The notes below the pieces were generated by a model, which was given only the letters and a program-made list of their open reading frames with translations, was not told the origin of the DNA and did not search any database. The position numbers and the translations under genes are program-made. 64,000 nucleotides of DNA from Auanema rhodensis (taxonomy: Eukaryota > Nematoda > Chromadorea > Rhabditida > Rhabditidae): contig OZ059894.1 in assembly GCA_964057225.1 (NCBI GenBank), forward strand, positions 13,154,131 to 13,218,130, read 5' to 3'. Below are positions 12,785 to 27,600 of the stretch, in pieces; within the stretch, counting starts at the first letter, position 1, and every line of letters starts with the position of its first letter.

Positions 12785-15690
12785 AGTTTGGAAACAATTC
12801 ATTCGTTCATTAAGATTTTAAACAATGAAAAAAAAAAGTTTGAATATTTTGAAACTCAAGAAATAAAACATGGAAATATTTTATAATTTTCCAATTCATT
12901 TTACTCTATTTTCTTCATTTAATCACGTATTTTGAAACAATCTCAAATTTTTACAATAGTTTTGAAACAACTCATTCGTTCATTGAGATTTTAAACAGTG
13001 AAAAAAAAAGTTTGAATATTTTGATACTCAAGAAATAAAACATGAAAATTTTTTATAATTTTCCAATTCATTTTACTCTATTTTCTTCATTTAATCATGT
13101 TTCTTGGAACAATTTTAAATTTTTACAATAATTTCGAAACAAATCATTCATTTAATAATGTTTTTAACAGTAAAGAAGATATAATTTTAAATATTTTGAT
13201 ACTCAAAAAATAAAACATGAAAATATTTTAAAATTTTCCAATTCATTTTACTCTATTTTCTTCATTTAATCATGTTTCTTGGAATAATTTTAAAGTTTAC
13301 AATAATTTCAAAACAAATCATCCAGTTAATAATGTTTTTAACAGTAAAGTAGATATAATTTTAATTATTTTGATACTCAAAAAATAAAACATGAAAATAT
13401 TTTATAATTTTCCAATTCATTTTACTCTATTTTCTTCATTTAATCATGTTTCTTGGAACAATTTTAAATTTTTACAATAATTTCGAAACAAATCATCCAG
13501 TTAATAATGTTTTTAACAGTAAAGAAGTTATAATTTCAAATATTTTGATACTCAAAAAATAAAACATGAAAATATTTTATAATTTTCCAATTCATTTTAC
13601 TCTATTTTCTTCATTTAATCACGTATTTTGAAACAATCTCAAATTTTTACAATAGTTTTGAAACAATTCATTCGTTCATTAAGATTTTAAACAGTGAAAA
13701 AAAAAAGTTTGAATATTTTGAAACTCAAGAAATAAAACATGAAAATATTTTATAATTTTCCAATTCATTTTACTCCATTTTCTTCATTTAATCACGTATT
13801 TTGAAACAATCTCATATTTTTACAATAGTTTTGAAACAATTCATTCGTTCATTGAGATTTGAAACATTAAAAACGATCTTAATTTGAATTTTCTAATACT
13901 AAAAAAATAAAACATGGAAATATTTTATAATTTTCCAATTCATTTTACTCCATTTTCTTCATTTAATCACGTATTTTGAAACAATCTCATATTTTTACAA
14001 TAGTTTTGAAACAATTCATTCGTTCATTAAGATTTTAAACAGTGAAAAAAAAAGTTTAAATATTTTGATACTCAAGAAATAAAACATGAAAATATTTTAT
14101 AATTTTCCAATTCATTTTACTCCATTTTCTTCATTTAATCATGTTTCTTGGAACAATTTTAAATTTTTACAATAATTTCGAAACAAATCATTCATTTAAT
14201 AATGTTTTTAACAGTAAAGAAGATATAATTTTAAATATTTTGATACTCAAAAAATAAAACATGAAAATATTTTAAAATTTTCCAATTCATTTTACTCTAT
14301 TTTCTTCATTTAATCACGTATTTTGAAACAATCTCAAATTTTTACAATAGTTTGGAAACAATTCATTCGTTCATTAAGATTTTAAACAATGAAAAAAAAA
14401 AGTTTGAATATTTTGAAACTCAAGAAATAAAACATGGAAATATTTTATAATTTTCCAATTCATTTTACTCTATTTTCTTCATTTAATCACGTATTTTGAA
14501 ACAATCTCAAATTTTTACAATAGTTTGGAAACAATTCATTCGTTCATTAAGATTTTAAACAATGAAAAAAAAAAGTTTGAATATTTTGAAACTCAAGAAA
14601 TAAAACATGGAAATATTTTATAATTTTCCAATTCATTTTACTCTATTTTCTTCATTTAATCACGTATTTTGAAACAATCTCAAATTTTTACAATAGTTTT
14701 GAAACAACTCATTCGTTCATTGAGATTTTAAACAGTGAAAAAAAAAGTTTGAATATTTTGATACTCAAGAAATAAAACATGAAAATTTTTTATAATTTTC
14801 CAATTCATTTTACTCTATTTTCTTCATTTAATCATGTTTCTTGGAACAATTTTAAATTTTTACAATAATTTCGAAACAAATCATTCATTTAATAATGTTT
14901 TTAACAGTAAAGAAGATATAATTTTAAATATTTTGATACTCAAAAAATAAAACATGAAAATATTTTAAAATTTTCCAATTCATTTTACTCTATTTTCTTC
15001 ATTTAATCATGTTTCTTGGAATAATTTTAAAGTTTACAATAATTTCAAAACAAATCATCCAGTTAATAATGTTTTTAACAGTAAAGTAGATATAATTTTA
15101 ATTATTTTGATACTCAAAAAATAAAACATGAAAATATTTTATAATTTTCCAATTCATTTTACTCTATTTTCTTCATTTAATCATGTTTCTTGGAACAATT
15201 TTAAATTTTTACAATAATTTCGAAACAAATCATCCAGTTAATAATGTTTTTAACAGTAAAGAAGTTATAATTTCAAATATTTTGATACTCAAAAAATAAA
15301 ACATGAAAATATTTTATAATTTTCCAATTCATTTTACTCTATTTTCTTCATTTAATCACGTATTTTGAAGCAATCTCAAATTTTTACAATAGTTTTGAAA
15401 CAATTCATTCGTTCATTAAGATTTTAAACAGTGAAAAAAAAAAGTTTGAATATTTCGAAACTCAAGAAATAAAACATGAAAATATTTTATAATTTTCCAA
15501 TTCATTTTACTCCATTTTCTTCATTTAATCACGTATTTTGAAACAATCTCATATTTTTACAATAGTTTTGAAACAATTCATTCGTTCATTGAGATTTGAA
15601 ACATTAAAAACGATCTTAATTTGAATTTTCTGATACTAAAAAAATAAAACATGGAAATATTTTATAATTTTCCAATTCATTTTACTCCAT
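12785..15690. repeat. Ten-monomer HOR, two copies of about 1737 bp
   Basis: The private variants GAAACAACTCATTCG (near 12964 and 14701) and TTTTAAAGTTTACAATAATT (near 13290 and 15027) recur at an offset of 1737 bp, ten monomers. Point differences such as TTCTAATAC near 13892 against TTCTGATAC near 15629 show the copies have diverged slightly. Confidence 0.75.
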
Positions 15691-16280
15691 TTTCTTCATT
15701 TAATCACGTATTTTGAAACAATCTCAAATTTTTACAATAGTTTGGAAACAATTCATTCGTTCATTAAGATTTTAAACAATGAAAAAAAAAAGTTTGAATA
15801 TTTTGAAACTCAAGAAATAAAACATGAAAATATTTCATAATTTTCCAATTCATTTTACTCCATTTTCTTCATTTAATCACGTATTTTGAAACAATCTCAT
15901 ATTTTTACAATAGTTTTGAAACAATTCATTCGTTCTGTAAGGTTTTAAACAGTGAAAAAAATAAGTTTAAATATTTTGATACTCAAGAAATAAAACACGA
16001 AAATATTTTATAATTTTCCAATTCATTTTACTCCATTTTCTTCATTTAATCACGTATTTTGAAACAATCTCAAATTTTTACAATAGTTTTGAAACAATTC
16101 ATCCGTTCATTAAGATTTTAAACAGTGAAAAAAAAAAGTTTGAATATTTTGATACTAAAAAAATAAAACATGAAAATATTTTAAAATTTTCCAATTCATT
16201 TTACTCTATTTTCTTCATTTAATCACGTATTTTGAAACAATCTCAAATTTTTACAATAGTTTTGAAACAATTCATTCGTT

Positions 16281-19200
16281 TATTGAGATTTTAAACAGTG
16301 AAAAAAAAAGTTTGAATATTTTGATACTCAAGAAATAAAACATGAAAATTTTTTATAATTTTCCAATTCATTTTACTCTATTTTCTTCATTTAATCATGT
16401 TTCTTGGAACAATTTTAAATTTTTACAATAATTTCGAAACAAATCATTCATTTAATAATGTTTTTAACAGTAAAGAAGATATAATTTTAAATATTTTGAT
16501 ACTCAAAAAATAAAACATGAAAATATTTTAAAATTTTCCAATTCATTTTACTCTATTTTCTTCATTTAATCATGTTTCTTGGAATAATTTTAAATTTTAC
16601 AATAATTTCAAAACAAATCATCCAGTTAATAATGTTTTTAACAGTAAAGTAGATATAATTTTAATTATTTTGATACTCAAAAAATAAAACATGAAAATAT
16701 TTTATAATTTTCCAATTCATTTTACTCTATTTTCTTCATTTAATCATGTTTCTTGGAACAATTTTAAATTTTTACAATAATTTCGAAATAAATCATCCAG
16801 TTAATAATGTTTTTAACAGTAAAGAAGTTATAATTTCAAATATTTTGATACTCAAAAAATAAAACATGAAAATATTTTATAATTTTCCAATTCATTTTAC
16901 TCTATTTTCTTCATTTAATCACGTATTTTGAAACAATCTCAAATTTTTACAATAGTTTTGAAACAATTCATTCGTTCATTAAGATTTTAAACAGTGAAAA
17001 AAAAAAGTTTGAATATTTTGAAACTCAAGAAATAAAACATGAAAATATTTTATAATTTTCCAATTCATTTTACTCCATTTTCTTCATTTAATCACGTATT
17101 TTGAAACAATCTCATATTTTTACAATAGTTTTGAAACAATTCATTCGTTCATTGAGATTTGAAACATTAAAAACGATCTTAATTTGAATTTTCTAATACT
17201 AAAAAAATAAAACATGGAAATATTTTATAATTTTCCAATTCATTTTACTCCATTTTCTTCATTTAATCACGTATTTTGAAACAATCTCATATTTTTACAA
17301 TAGTTTTGAAACAATTCATTCGTTCATTAAGATTTTAAACAGTGAAAAAAAAAGTTTAAATATTTTGATACTCAAGAAATAAAACATGAAAATATTTTAT
17401 AATTTTCCAATTCATTTTACTCCATTTTCTTCATTTAATCACGTATTTTGAAACAATCTCATATTTTTACAATAGTTTTGAAACAATTCATTCGTTCATT
17501 AAGATTTTAAACAGTGAAAAAAAAAGTTTGAATGTTTTGATACTCAAGAAATAAAACATGAAAATATTTTATAATATTCCAATTCATTTTACTCTATTTT
17601 CTTCATTTAATCACGTATTTTGAAACAATCTCATATTTTTACAATAGTTTTGGAACAATAAATTCGTTCATTAAGATTTGAAACATTAAAAGCGATCTTA
17701 ATTTGAATTTTCTGATACTAAGAAAATAAAACATGGAAATATTTTATAATTTTCCAATTTATTTTACTCCATTTTCTTCATTTAATCACGTATTTTGAAA
17801 CAATCTCAAATTTTTACAATAGTTTTGAAACAATTCATTCGTTTATTGAGATTTTAAACAGTGAAAAAAAAAGTTTGAATATTTTGATACTCAAGAAATA
17901 AAACATGAAAATTTTTTATAATTTTCCAATTCATTTTACTCTATTTTCTTCATTTAATCATGTTTCTTGGAACAATTTTAAATTTTTACAATAATTTCGA
18001 AACAAATCATTCATTTAATAATGTTTTTAACAGTAAAGAAGATATAATTTTAAATATTTTGATACTCAAAAAATAAAACATGAAAATATTTTAAAATTTT
18101 CCAATTCATTTTACTCTATTTTCTTCATTTAATCATGTTTCTTGGAATAATTTTAAATTTTACAATAATTTCAAAACAAATCATCCAGTTAATAATGTTT
18201 TTAACAGTAAAGTAGATATAATTTTAATTATTTTGATACTCAAAAAATAAAACATGAAAATATTTTATAATTTTCCAATTCATTTTACTCTATTTTCTTC
18301 ATTTAATCATGTTTCTTGGAACAATTTTAAATTTTTACAATAATTTCGAAATAAATCATCCAGTTAATAATGTTTTTAACAGTAAAGAAGTTATAATTTC
18401 AAATATTTTGATACTCAAAAAATAAAACATGAAAATATTTTATAATTTTCCAATTCATTTTACTCTATTTTCTTCATTTAATCACGTATTTTGAAACAAT
18501 CTCAAATTTTTACAATAGTTTTGAAACAATTCATTCGTTCATTAAGATTTTAAACAGTGAAAAAAAAAAGTTTGAATATTTTGAAACTCAAGAAATAAAA
18601 CATGAAAATATTTTATAATTTTCCAATTCATTTTACTCCATTTTCTTCATTTAATCACGTATTTTGAAACAATCTCATATTTTTACAATAGTTTTGAAAC
18701 AATTCATTCGTTCATTGAGATTTGAAACATTAAAAACGATCTTAATTTGAATTTTCTAATACTAAAAAAATAAAACATGGAAATATTTTATAATTTTCCA
18801 ATTCATTTTACTCCATTTTCTTCATTTAATCACGTATTTTGAAACAATCTCATATTTTTACAATAGTTTTGAAACAATTCATTCGTTCATTAAGATTTTA
18901 AACAGTGAAAAAAAAAGTTTAAATATTTTGATACTCAAGAAATAAAACATGAAAATATTTTATAATTTTCCAATTCATTTTACTCCATTTTCTTCATTTA
19001 ATCACGTATTTTGAAACAATCTCATATTTTTACAATAGTTTTGAAACAATTCATTCGTTCATTAAGATTTTAAACAGTGAAAAAAAAAGTTTGAATGTTT
19101 TGATACTCAAGAAATAAAACATGAAAATATTTTATAATATTCCAATTCATTTTACTCTATTTTCTTCATTTAATCACGTATTTTGAAACAATCTCATATT

Positions 19201-19406
19201 TTTACAATAGTTTTGGAACAATAAATTCGTTCATTAAGATTTGAAACATTAAAAGCGATCTTAATTTGAATTTTCTGATACTAAGAAAATAAAACATGGA
19301 AATATTTTATAATTTTCCAATTTATTTTACTCCATTTTCTTCATTTAATCACGTATTTTGAAACAATCTCAAATTTTTACAATAGTTTTGAAACAATTCA
19401 TTCGTT
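16281..19406. repeat. Nine-monomer HOR, two tandem copies of 1563 bp
   Basis: CGTTTATTGAG at 16279 recurs at 17842, and later variants stay in step: GAAATAAATCATCCAG near 16785 and 18348, and CTAAGAAAATAAAACATGG followed by CCAATTTATTTTAC near 17718 and 19281. The offset is 1563 bp, nine monomers. I saw almost no differences between the copies, so this is one of the younger duplications. Confidence 0.8.
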
Positions 19407-21015
19407 CATTAAGATTTTAAACAGTGAAAAAAAAAAGTTTAAATATTTTGATACTCAAGAAATAAAACATGAAAATATTTTATAATTTTCCAATTCATTT
19501 TACTCCATTTTCTTCATTTAATCACGTATTTTGAAACAATCACATATTTTTACAATAGTTTTGAAACAATTAATTCGTTCATTGAGATTTGAAACATTAA
19601 AAACGATCTTAATTTGAATTTTCTGATACTAAAAAAATAAAACATGGAAATATTTTATAATTTTCCAATTCATTTTACTCCATTTTCTTCATTTAATCAC
19701 GTATTTTGAAACAATCTCAAATTTTTACAATAGTTTTGAAACAATTCATTCGTTCATTAAAATTTTAAACAGTGAAAAAAAAAAGTTTGAATATTTTGAA
19801 ACTCAAGAAATAAAACATGAAAATATTTTATAATTTTCCAATTCATTTTACTCCATTTTCTTCATTTAATCACGTATTTTGAAACAATCTCATATTTTTA
19901 CAACAGTTTTGAAACAATTCATTCGTTCATTAAGATTTTAAACAGTGAAAAAAAAAAGTTTGAATATTTTGATACTCAAGAAATAAAACATGAAAATATT
20001 TTATAATATTCCAATTCATTTTACTCTATTTTCTTCATTTAATCATGTTTCTTCGAACAATTTTAAATTTTACAATAATTTCGAAACAAATCATCCAGTT
20101 AATAATGTTTTTAACAGTAAAATAGATATAATTTTAATTATTTTGATACTCAAAAAATAAAACATGAAAATATTTTATAATTTTCCAATTCATTTTACTC
20201 TATTTTCTTCATTTAATCATGTTTCTTGGAACAATTTTAAATTTTACAATAATTTCGAAACAAATCATCCAGTTAATAATGTTTTTAACAGTAAAGTAGA
20301 TATAATTTTAATTATTTTGATACTCAAAAAATAAAACATGAAAATATTTTATAATTTTCCAATTCATTTTACTCCATTTTCTTCATTTAATCACGTATTT
20401 TGAAACAATCTCATATTTTTACAATAGTTTTGAAACAATTCATTCGTTCATTAAGATTTTAAATAGTGAAAAAAAAAATTTTGAATATTTTGATACTCAA
20501 GAAATAAAACATGAAAATATTTTATAATATTCCAATTCATTTTACTCTATTTTCTTCATTTAATCATGTTTCTTGGAACAATTTTAAATTTTACAATAAT
20601 TTCGAAACAAATCATCCAGTTAATAATGTTTTTAACAGTAAAGTAGATATAATTTTAATTATTTTGATACTCAAAAAAGAAAACATGAAAATATTTTATA
20701 ATTTTCCAATTCATTTTACTCCATTTTCTTCATTTAATCACGTATTTTGAAACAATCTCATATTTTTACAATAGTTTTGAAACAATTCATTCGTTCATTA
20801 AGATTTTAAACAGTGAAAAAAAAAAGTTTGAGTATTTTGATACTCAAGAAATAAAACATGAAAATATTTTATAATATTCCAATTCATTTTACTCTATTTT
20901 CTTCATTTAATCATGTTTCTTGGAACAATTTTAAATTTTACAATAATTTCGAAACAAATCATCCAGTTAATAATGTTTTTAACTGTAAAGTAGATATAAT
21001 TTTAATTTATTTTGA

Positions 21016-23725
21016 TACTCAAAAAATAAAACATAAAAATATTTTATAATTTTCCAATTCATTTTATTCCATTTTCTTCATTTAATCACGTATTTTGAAA
21101 CAATCTCATATTTTTACAATAGTTTTGAAACAATTCATTCGTTCATTGAGATTTGAAACATTAAAAACGATCTTAATTTGAATTTTCTGATACTAAAAAA
21201 ATAAAACATGGAAATATTTTATAATTTTCCAATTCATTTTACTCCATTTTCTTCATTTAATCACGTATTTTGAAACAATCTCAAATTTTTACAATAGTTT
21301 TGAAACAATTCATTCGTTCATTAAGATTTTAAACAATGAAAAAAAAAAGTTTGAATATTTTGAAACTCAAGAAATAAAACATGAAAATATTTTATAATTT
21401 TCCAATTCATTTTACTCCATTTTCTTCATTTAATCACGTATTTTGAAACAATCTCATATTTTTACAATAGTTTTGAAACAATTCATTCGTTCTGTAAGAT
21501 TTTAAACAGTGAAAAAAAAAAGTTTAAATATTTTGATACTCAAGAAATAAAACATGAAAATAATTTATAATTTTCCAATTCATTTTACTCCATTTTCTTC
21601 ATTTAATCACGTATTTTGAAACAATCTCGAATTTTTACAATAGTTTTGAAACAATTCATTCGTTCATTAAGATTTTAAACAGTGAAAAAAAAAAGTTTGA
21701 ATATTTTGATACTAAAAAAATAAAACATGAAAATATTTTAAAATTTTCCAATTCATTTTACTCTATTTTCTTCATTTAATCACGTATTTTGAAACAATCT
21801 CAAATTTTTACAATAGTTTTGAAACAATTCATTCGTTCATTGAGATTTTAAACAGTGAAAAAAAAAGTTTGAATATTTTGATACTCAAGAAATAAAACAT
21901 GAAAATATTTTATAATTTTCCAATTCATTTTACTCCATTTTCTTCATTTAATCACGTATTTTGAAACAATCTCAAATTTTTACAATAGTTTTGAAACAAT
22001 TCATTCGTTCATTGAGATTCTAAACAGTGAAAAAAAAAGTTTGAATATTTTGATACTCAAGAAATAAAACATGAAAATTTTTTATAATTTTCCAATTCAT
22101 TTTACTCTATTTTCTTCATTTAATCATGTTTCTTGGAACAATTTTAAATTTTTACAATAATTTCGAAAAAAATCATTCATTTAATAATGTTTTTAACAGT
22201 AAAGAAGATATAATTTTAAATATTTTGATACTCAAAAAATAAAACATGAAAATATTTTAAAATTTTCCAATTCATTTTACTCTATTTTCTTCATTTAATC
22301 ATGTTTCTTGGAACAATTTTAAATTTTACAATAATTTCGAAACAAATCATCCAGTTAATAATGTTTTTAACTGTAAAGTAGATATAATTTTAATTTATTT
22401 TGATACTCAAAAAATAAAACATAAAAATATTTTATAATTTTCCAATTCATTTTACTCCATTTTCTTCATTTAATCACGTATTTTGAAACAATCTCATATT
22501 TTTACAATAGTTTTGAAACAATTCATTCGTTCATTGAGATTTGAAACATTAAAAACGATCTTAATTTGAATTTTCTGATACTAAAAAAATAAAACATGGA
22601 AATATTTTATAATTTTCCAATTCATTTTACTCCATTTTCTTCATTTAATCACGTATTTTGAAACAATCTCAAATTTTTACAATAGTTTTGAAACAATTCA
22701 TTCGTTCATTAAGATTTTAAACAATGAAAAAAAAAAGTTTGAATATTTTGAAACTCAAGAAATAAAACATGAAAATATTTTATAATTTTCCAATTCATTT
22801 TACTCCATTTTCTTCATTTAATCACGTATTTTGAAACAATCTCATATTTTTACAATAGTTTTGAAACAATTCATTCGTTCTGTAAGATTTTAAACAGTGA
22901 AAAAAAAAAGTTTAAATATTTTGATACTCAAGAAATAAAACATGAAAATAATTTATAATTTTCCAATTCATTTTACTCCATTTTCTTCATTTAATCACGT
23001 ATTTTGAAACAATCTCGAATTTTTACAATAGTTTTGAAACAATTCATTCGTTCATTAAGATTTTAAACAGTGAAAAAAAAAAGTTTGAATATTTTGATAC
23101 TAAAAAAATAAAACATGAAAATATTTTAAAATTTTCCAATTCATTTTACTCTATTTTCTTCATTTAATCACGTATTTTGAAACAATCTCAAATTTTTACA
23201 ATAGTTTTGAAACAATTCATTCGTTCATTGAGATTTTAAACAGTGAAAAAAAAAGTTTGAATATTTTGATACTCAAGAAATAAAACATGAAAATATTTTA
23301 TAATTTTCCAATTCATTTTACTCCATTTTCTTCATTTAATCACGTATTTTGAAACAATCTCAAATTTTTACAATAGTTTTGAAACAATTCATTCGTTCAT
23401 TGAGATTCTAAACAGTGAAAAAAAAAGTTTGAATATTTTGATACTCAAGAAATAAAACATGAAAATTTTTTATAATTTTCCAATTCATTTTACTCTATTT
23501 TCTTCATTTAATCATGTTTCTTGGAACAATTTTAAATTTTTACAATAATTTCGAAAAAAATCATTCATTTAATAATGTTTTTAACAGTAAAGAAGATATA
23601 ATTTTAAATATTTTGATACTCAAAAAATAAAACATGAAAATATTTTAAAATTTTCCAATTCATTTTACTCTATTTTCTTCATTTAATCATGTTTCTTGGA
23701 ACAATTTTAAATTTTACAATAATTT
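21016..23725. repeat. Eight-monomer HOR, two copies of 1388 bp
   Basis: The rare monomer beginning ATGAAAATAATTTATAA lies at 21554 and 22942, and the TTAACTGTAAAG/ACATAAAAATATT monomer ends near 21040 and 22428. Both pairs are 1388 bp apart, eight monomers. The second copy diverges at about 23725, where TTTCAAAACAAATC replaces TTTCGAAACAAATC. Confidence 0.8.
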
Positions 23726-24674
23726 CAAAACAAATCATCCAGTTAATAATGTTTTTAACAGTAAAGTAGATATAATTTTAATTATTTTGATACTCAAAAA
23801 ATAAAACATGAAAATATTTTATAATTTTCCAATTCATTTTACTCTATTTTCTTCATTTAATCACGTATTTTGAAACAATCTCAAATTTTTACAATAGTTT
23901 TGAAACAATTCATTCGTTCATTAAGATTTTAAACAGTGAAAAAAAAAAGTTTGAATATTTTGAAACTCAAGAAATAAAACATGAAAATATTTTATAATTT
24001 TCCAATTCATTTTACTCCATTTTCTTCATTTAATCACGTATTTTGAAACAATCTCATATTTTTACAACAGTTTTGAAACAATTCATTCGTTCATTAAGAT
24101 TTTAAACAGTGAAAAAAAAAAGTTTGAATTTTTTGATACTCAAGAAATAAAACATGAAAATATTTTATAATATTCCAATTCATTTTACTCTATTTTCTTC
24201 ATTTAATCATGTTTCTTCGAACAATTTTAAATTTTACAATAATTTCGAAACAAATCATCCAGTTAATAATGTTTTTAACAGTAAAATAGATATAATTTTA
24301 ATTATTTTGATACTCAAAAAATAAAACATGAAAATATTTTATAATTTTCCAATTCATTTTACTCTATTTTCTTCATTTAATCATGTTTCTTGGAACAATT
24401 TTAAATTTTACAATAATTTCGAAACAAATCATCCAGTTAATAATGTTTTTAACAGTAAAGTAGATATAATTTTAATTATTTTGATACTCAAAAAATAAAA
24501 CATGAAAATATTTTATAATTTTCCAATTCATTTTACTCCATTTTCTTCATTTAATCACGTATTTTGAAACAATCTCATATTTTTACAATAGTTTTGAAAC
24601 AATTCATTCGTTCATTAAGATTTTGAATAGTGAAAAAAAAAATTTTGAATATTTTGATACTCAAGAAATAAAAC

Positions 24675-27600
24675 ATGAAAATATTTTATAATATTCCAAT
24701 TCATTTTACTCTATTTTCTTCATTTAATCATGTTTCTTGGAACAATTTTAAATTTTACAATAATTTCGAAACAAATCATCCAGTTAATAATGTTTTTAAC
24801 AGTAAAGTAGATATAATTTTAATTATTTTGATACTCAAAAAAGAAAACATGAAAATATTTTATAATTTTCCAATTCATTTTACTCCATTTTCTTCATTTA
24901 ATCACGTATTTTGAAACAATCTCATATTTTTACAATAGTTTTGAAACAATTCATTCGTTCATTAAGATTTTAAACAGTGAAAAAAAAAAGTTTGAGTATT
25001 TTGATACTCAAGAAATAAAACATGAAAATATTTTATAATATTCCAATTCATTTTACTCTATTTTCTTCATTTAATCATGTTTCTTGGAACAATTTTAAAT
25101 TTTACAATAATTTCGAAACAAATCATCCAGTTAATAATGTTTTTAACTGTAAAGTAGATATAATTTTAATTTATTTTGATACTCAAAAAATAAAACATAA
25201 AAATATTTTATAATTTTCCAATTCATTTTACTCCATTTTCTTCATTTAATCACGTATTTTGAAACAATCTCATATTTTTACAATAGTTTTGAAACAATTC
25301 ATTCGTTCATTGAGATTTGAAACATTAAAAACGATCTTAATTTGAATTTTCTGATACTAAAAAAATAAAACATGGAAATATTTTATAATTTTCCAATTCA
25401 TTTTACTCCATTTTCTTCATTTAATCACGTATTTTGAAACAATCTCAAATTTTTACAATAGTTTTGAAACAATTCATTCGTTCATTAAGATTTTAAACAA
25501 TGAAAAAAAAAAGTTTGAATATTTTGAAACTCAAGAAATAAAACATGAAAATATTTTATAATTTTCCAATTCATTTTACTCCATTTTCTTCATTTAATCA
25601 CGTATTTTGAAACAATCTCATATTTTTACAATAGTTTTGAAACAATTCATTCGTTCTGTAAGATTTTAAACAGTGAAAAAAAAAAGTTTAAATATTTTGA
25701 TACTCAAGAAATAAAACATGAAAATAATTTATAATTTTCCAATTCATTTTACTCCATTTTCTTCATTTAATCACGTATTTTGAAACAATCTCGAATTTTT
25801 ACAATAGTTTTGAAACAATTCATTCGTTCATTAAGATTTTAAACAGTGAAAAAAAAAAGTTTGAATATTTTGATACTAAAAAAATAAAACATGAAAATAT
25901 TTTAAAATTTTCCAATTCATTTTACTCTATTTTCTTCATTTAATCACGTATTTTGAAACAATCTCAAATTTTTACAATAGTTTTGAAACAATTCATTCGT
26001 TCATTGAGATTTTAAACAGTGAAAAAAAAAGTTTGAATATTTTGATACTCAAGAAATAAAACATGAAAATATTTTATAATTTTCCAATTCATTTTACTCC
26101 ATTTTCTTCATTTAATCACGTATTTTGAAACAATCTCAAATTTTTACAATAGTTTTGAAACAATTCATTCGTTCATTGAGATTCTAAACAGTGAAAAAAA
26201 AAGTTTGAATATTTTGATACTCAAGAAATAAAACATGAAAATTTTTTATAATTTTCCAATTCATTTTACTCTATTTTCTTCATTTAATCATGTTTCTTGG
26301 AACAATTTTAAATTTTTACAATAATTTCGAAAAAAATCATTCATTTAATAATGTTTTTAACAGTAAAGAAGATATAATTTTAAATATTTTGATACTCAAA
26401 AAATAAAACATGAAAATATTTTAAAATTTTCCAATTCATTTTACTCTATTTTCTTCATTTAATCATGTTTCTTGGAACAATTTTAAATTTTACAATAATT
26501 TCAAAACAAATCATCCAGTTAATAATGTTTTTAACAGTAAAGTAGATATAATTTTAATTATTTTGATACTCAAAAAATAAAACATGAAAATATTTTATAA
26601 TTTTCCAATTCATTTTACTCCATTTTCTTCATTTAATCACGTATTTTGAAACAATCTCATATTTTTACAATAGTTTTGAAACAATTCATTCGTTCATTAA
26701 GATTTTAAATAGTGAAAAAAAAAATTTTGAATATTTTGATACTCAAGAAATAAAACATGAAAATATTTTATAATATTCCAATTCATTTTACTCTATTTTC
26801 TTCATTTAATCATGTTTCTTGGAACAATTTTAAATTTTACAATAATTTCGAAACAAATCATCCAGTTAATAATGTTTTTAACAGTAAAGTAGATATAATT
26901 TTAATTATTTTGATACTCAAAAAAGAAAACATGAAAATATTTTATAATTTTCCAATTCATTTTACTCCATTTTCTTCATTTAATCACGTATTTTGAAACA
27001 ATCTCATATTTTTACAATAGTTTTGAAACAATTCATTCGTTCATTAAGATTTTAAACAGTGAAAAAAAAAAGTTTGAGTATTTTGATACTCAAGAAATAA
27101 AACATGAAAATATTTTATAATATTCCAATTCATTTTACTCTATTTTCTTCATTTAATCATGTTTCTTGGAACAATTTTAAATTTTACAATAATTTCGAAA
27201 CAAATCATCCAGTTAATAATGTTTTTAACTGTAAAGTAGATATAATTTTAATTTATTTTGATACTCAAAAAATAAAACATAAAAATATTTTATAATTTTC
27301 CAATTCATTTTACTCCATTTTCTTCATTTAATCACGTATTTTGAAACAATCTCATATTTTTACAATAGTTTTGAAACAATTCATTCGTTCATTGAGATTT
27401 GAAACATTAAAAACGATCTTAATTTGAATTTTCTGATACTAAAAAAATAAAACATGGAAATATTTTATAATTTTCCAATTCATTTTACTCCATTTTCTTC
27501 ATTTAATCACGTATTTTGAAACAATCTCAAATTTTTACAATAGTTTTGAAACAATTCATTCGTTCATTAAGATTTTAAACAATGAAAAAAAAAAGTTTGA

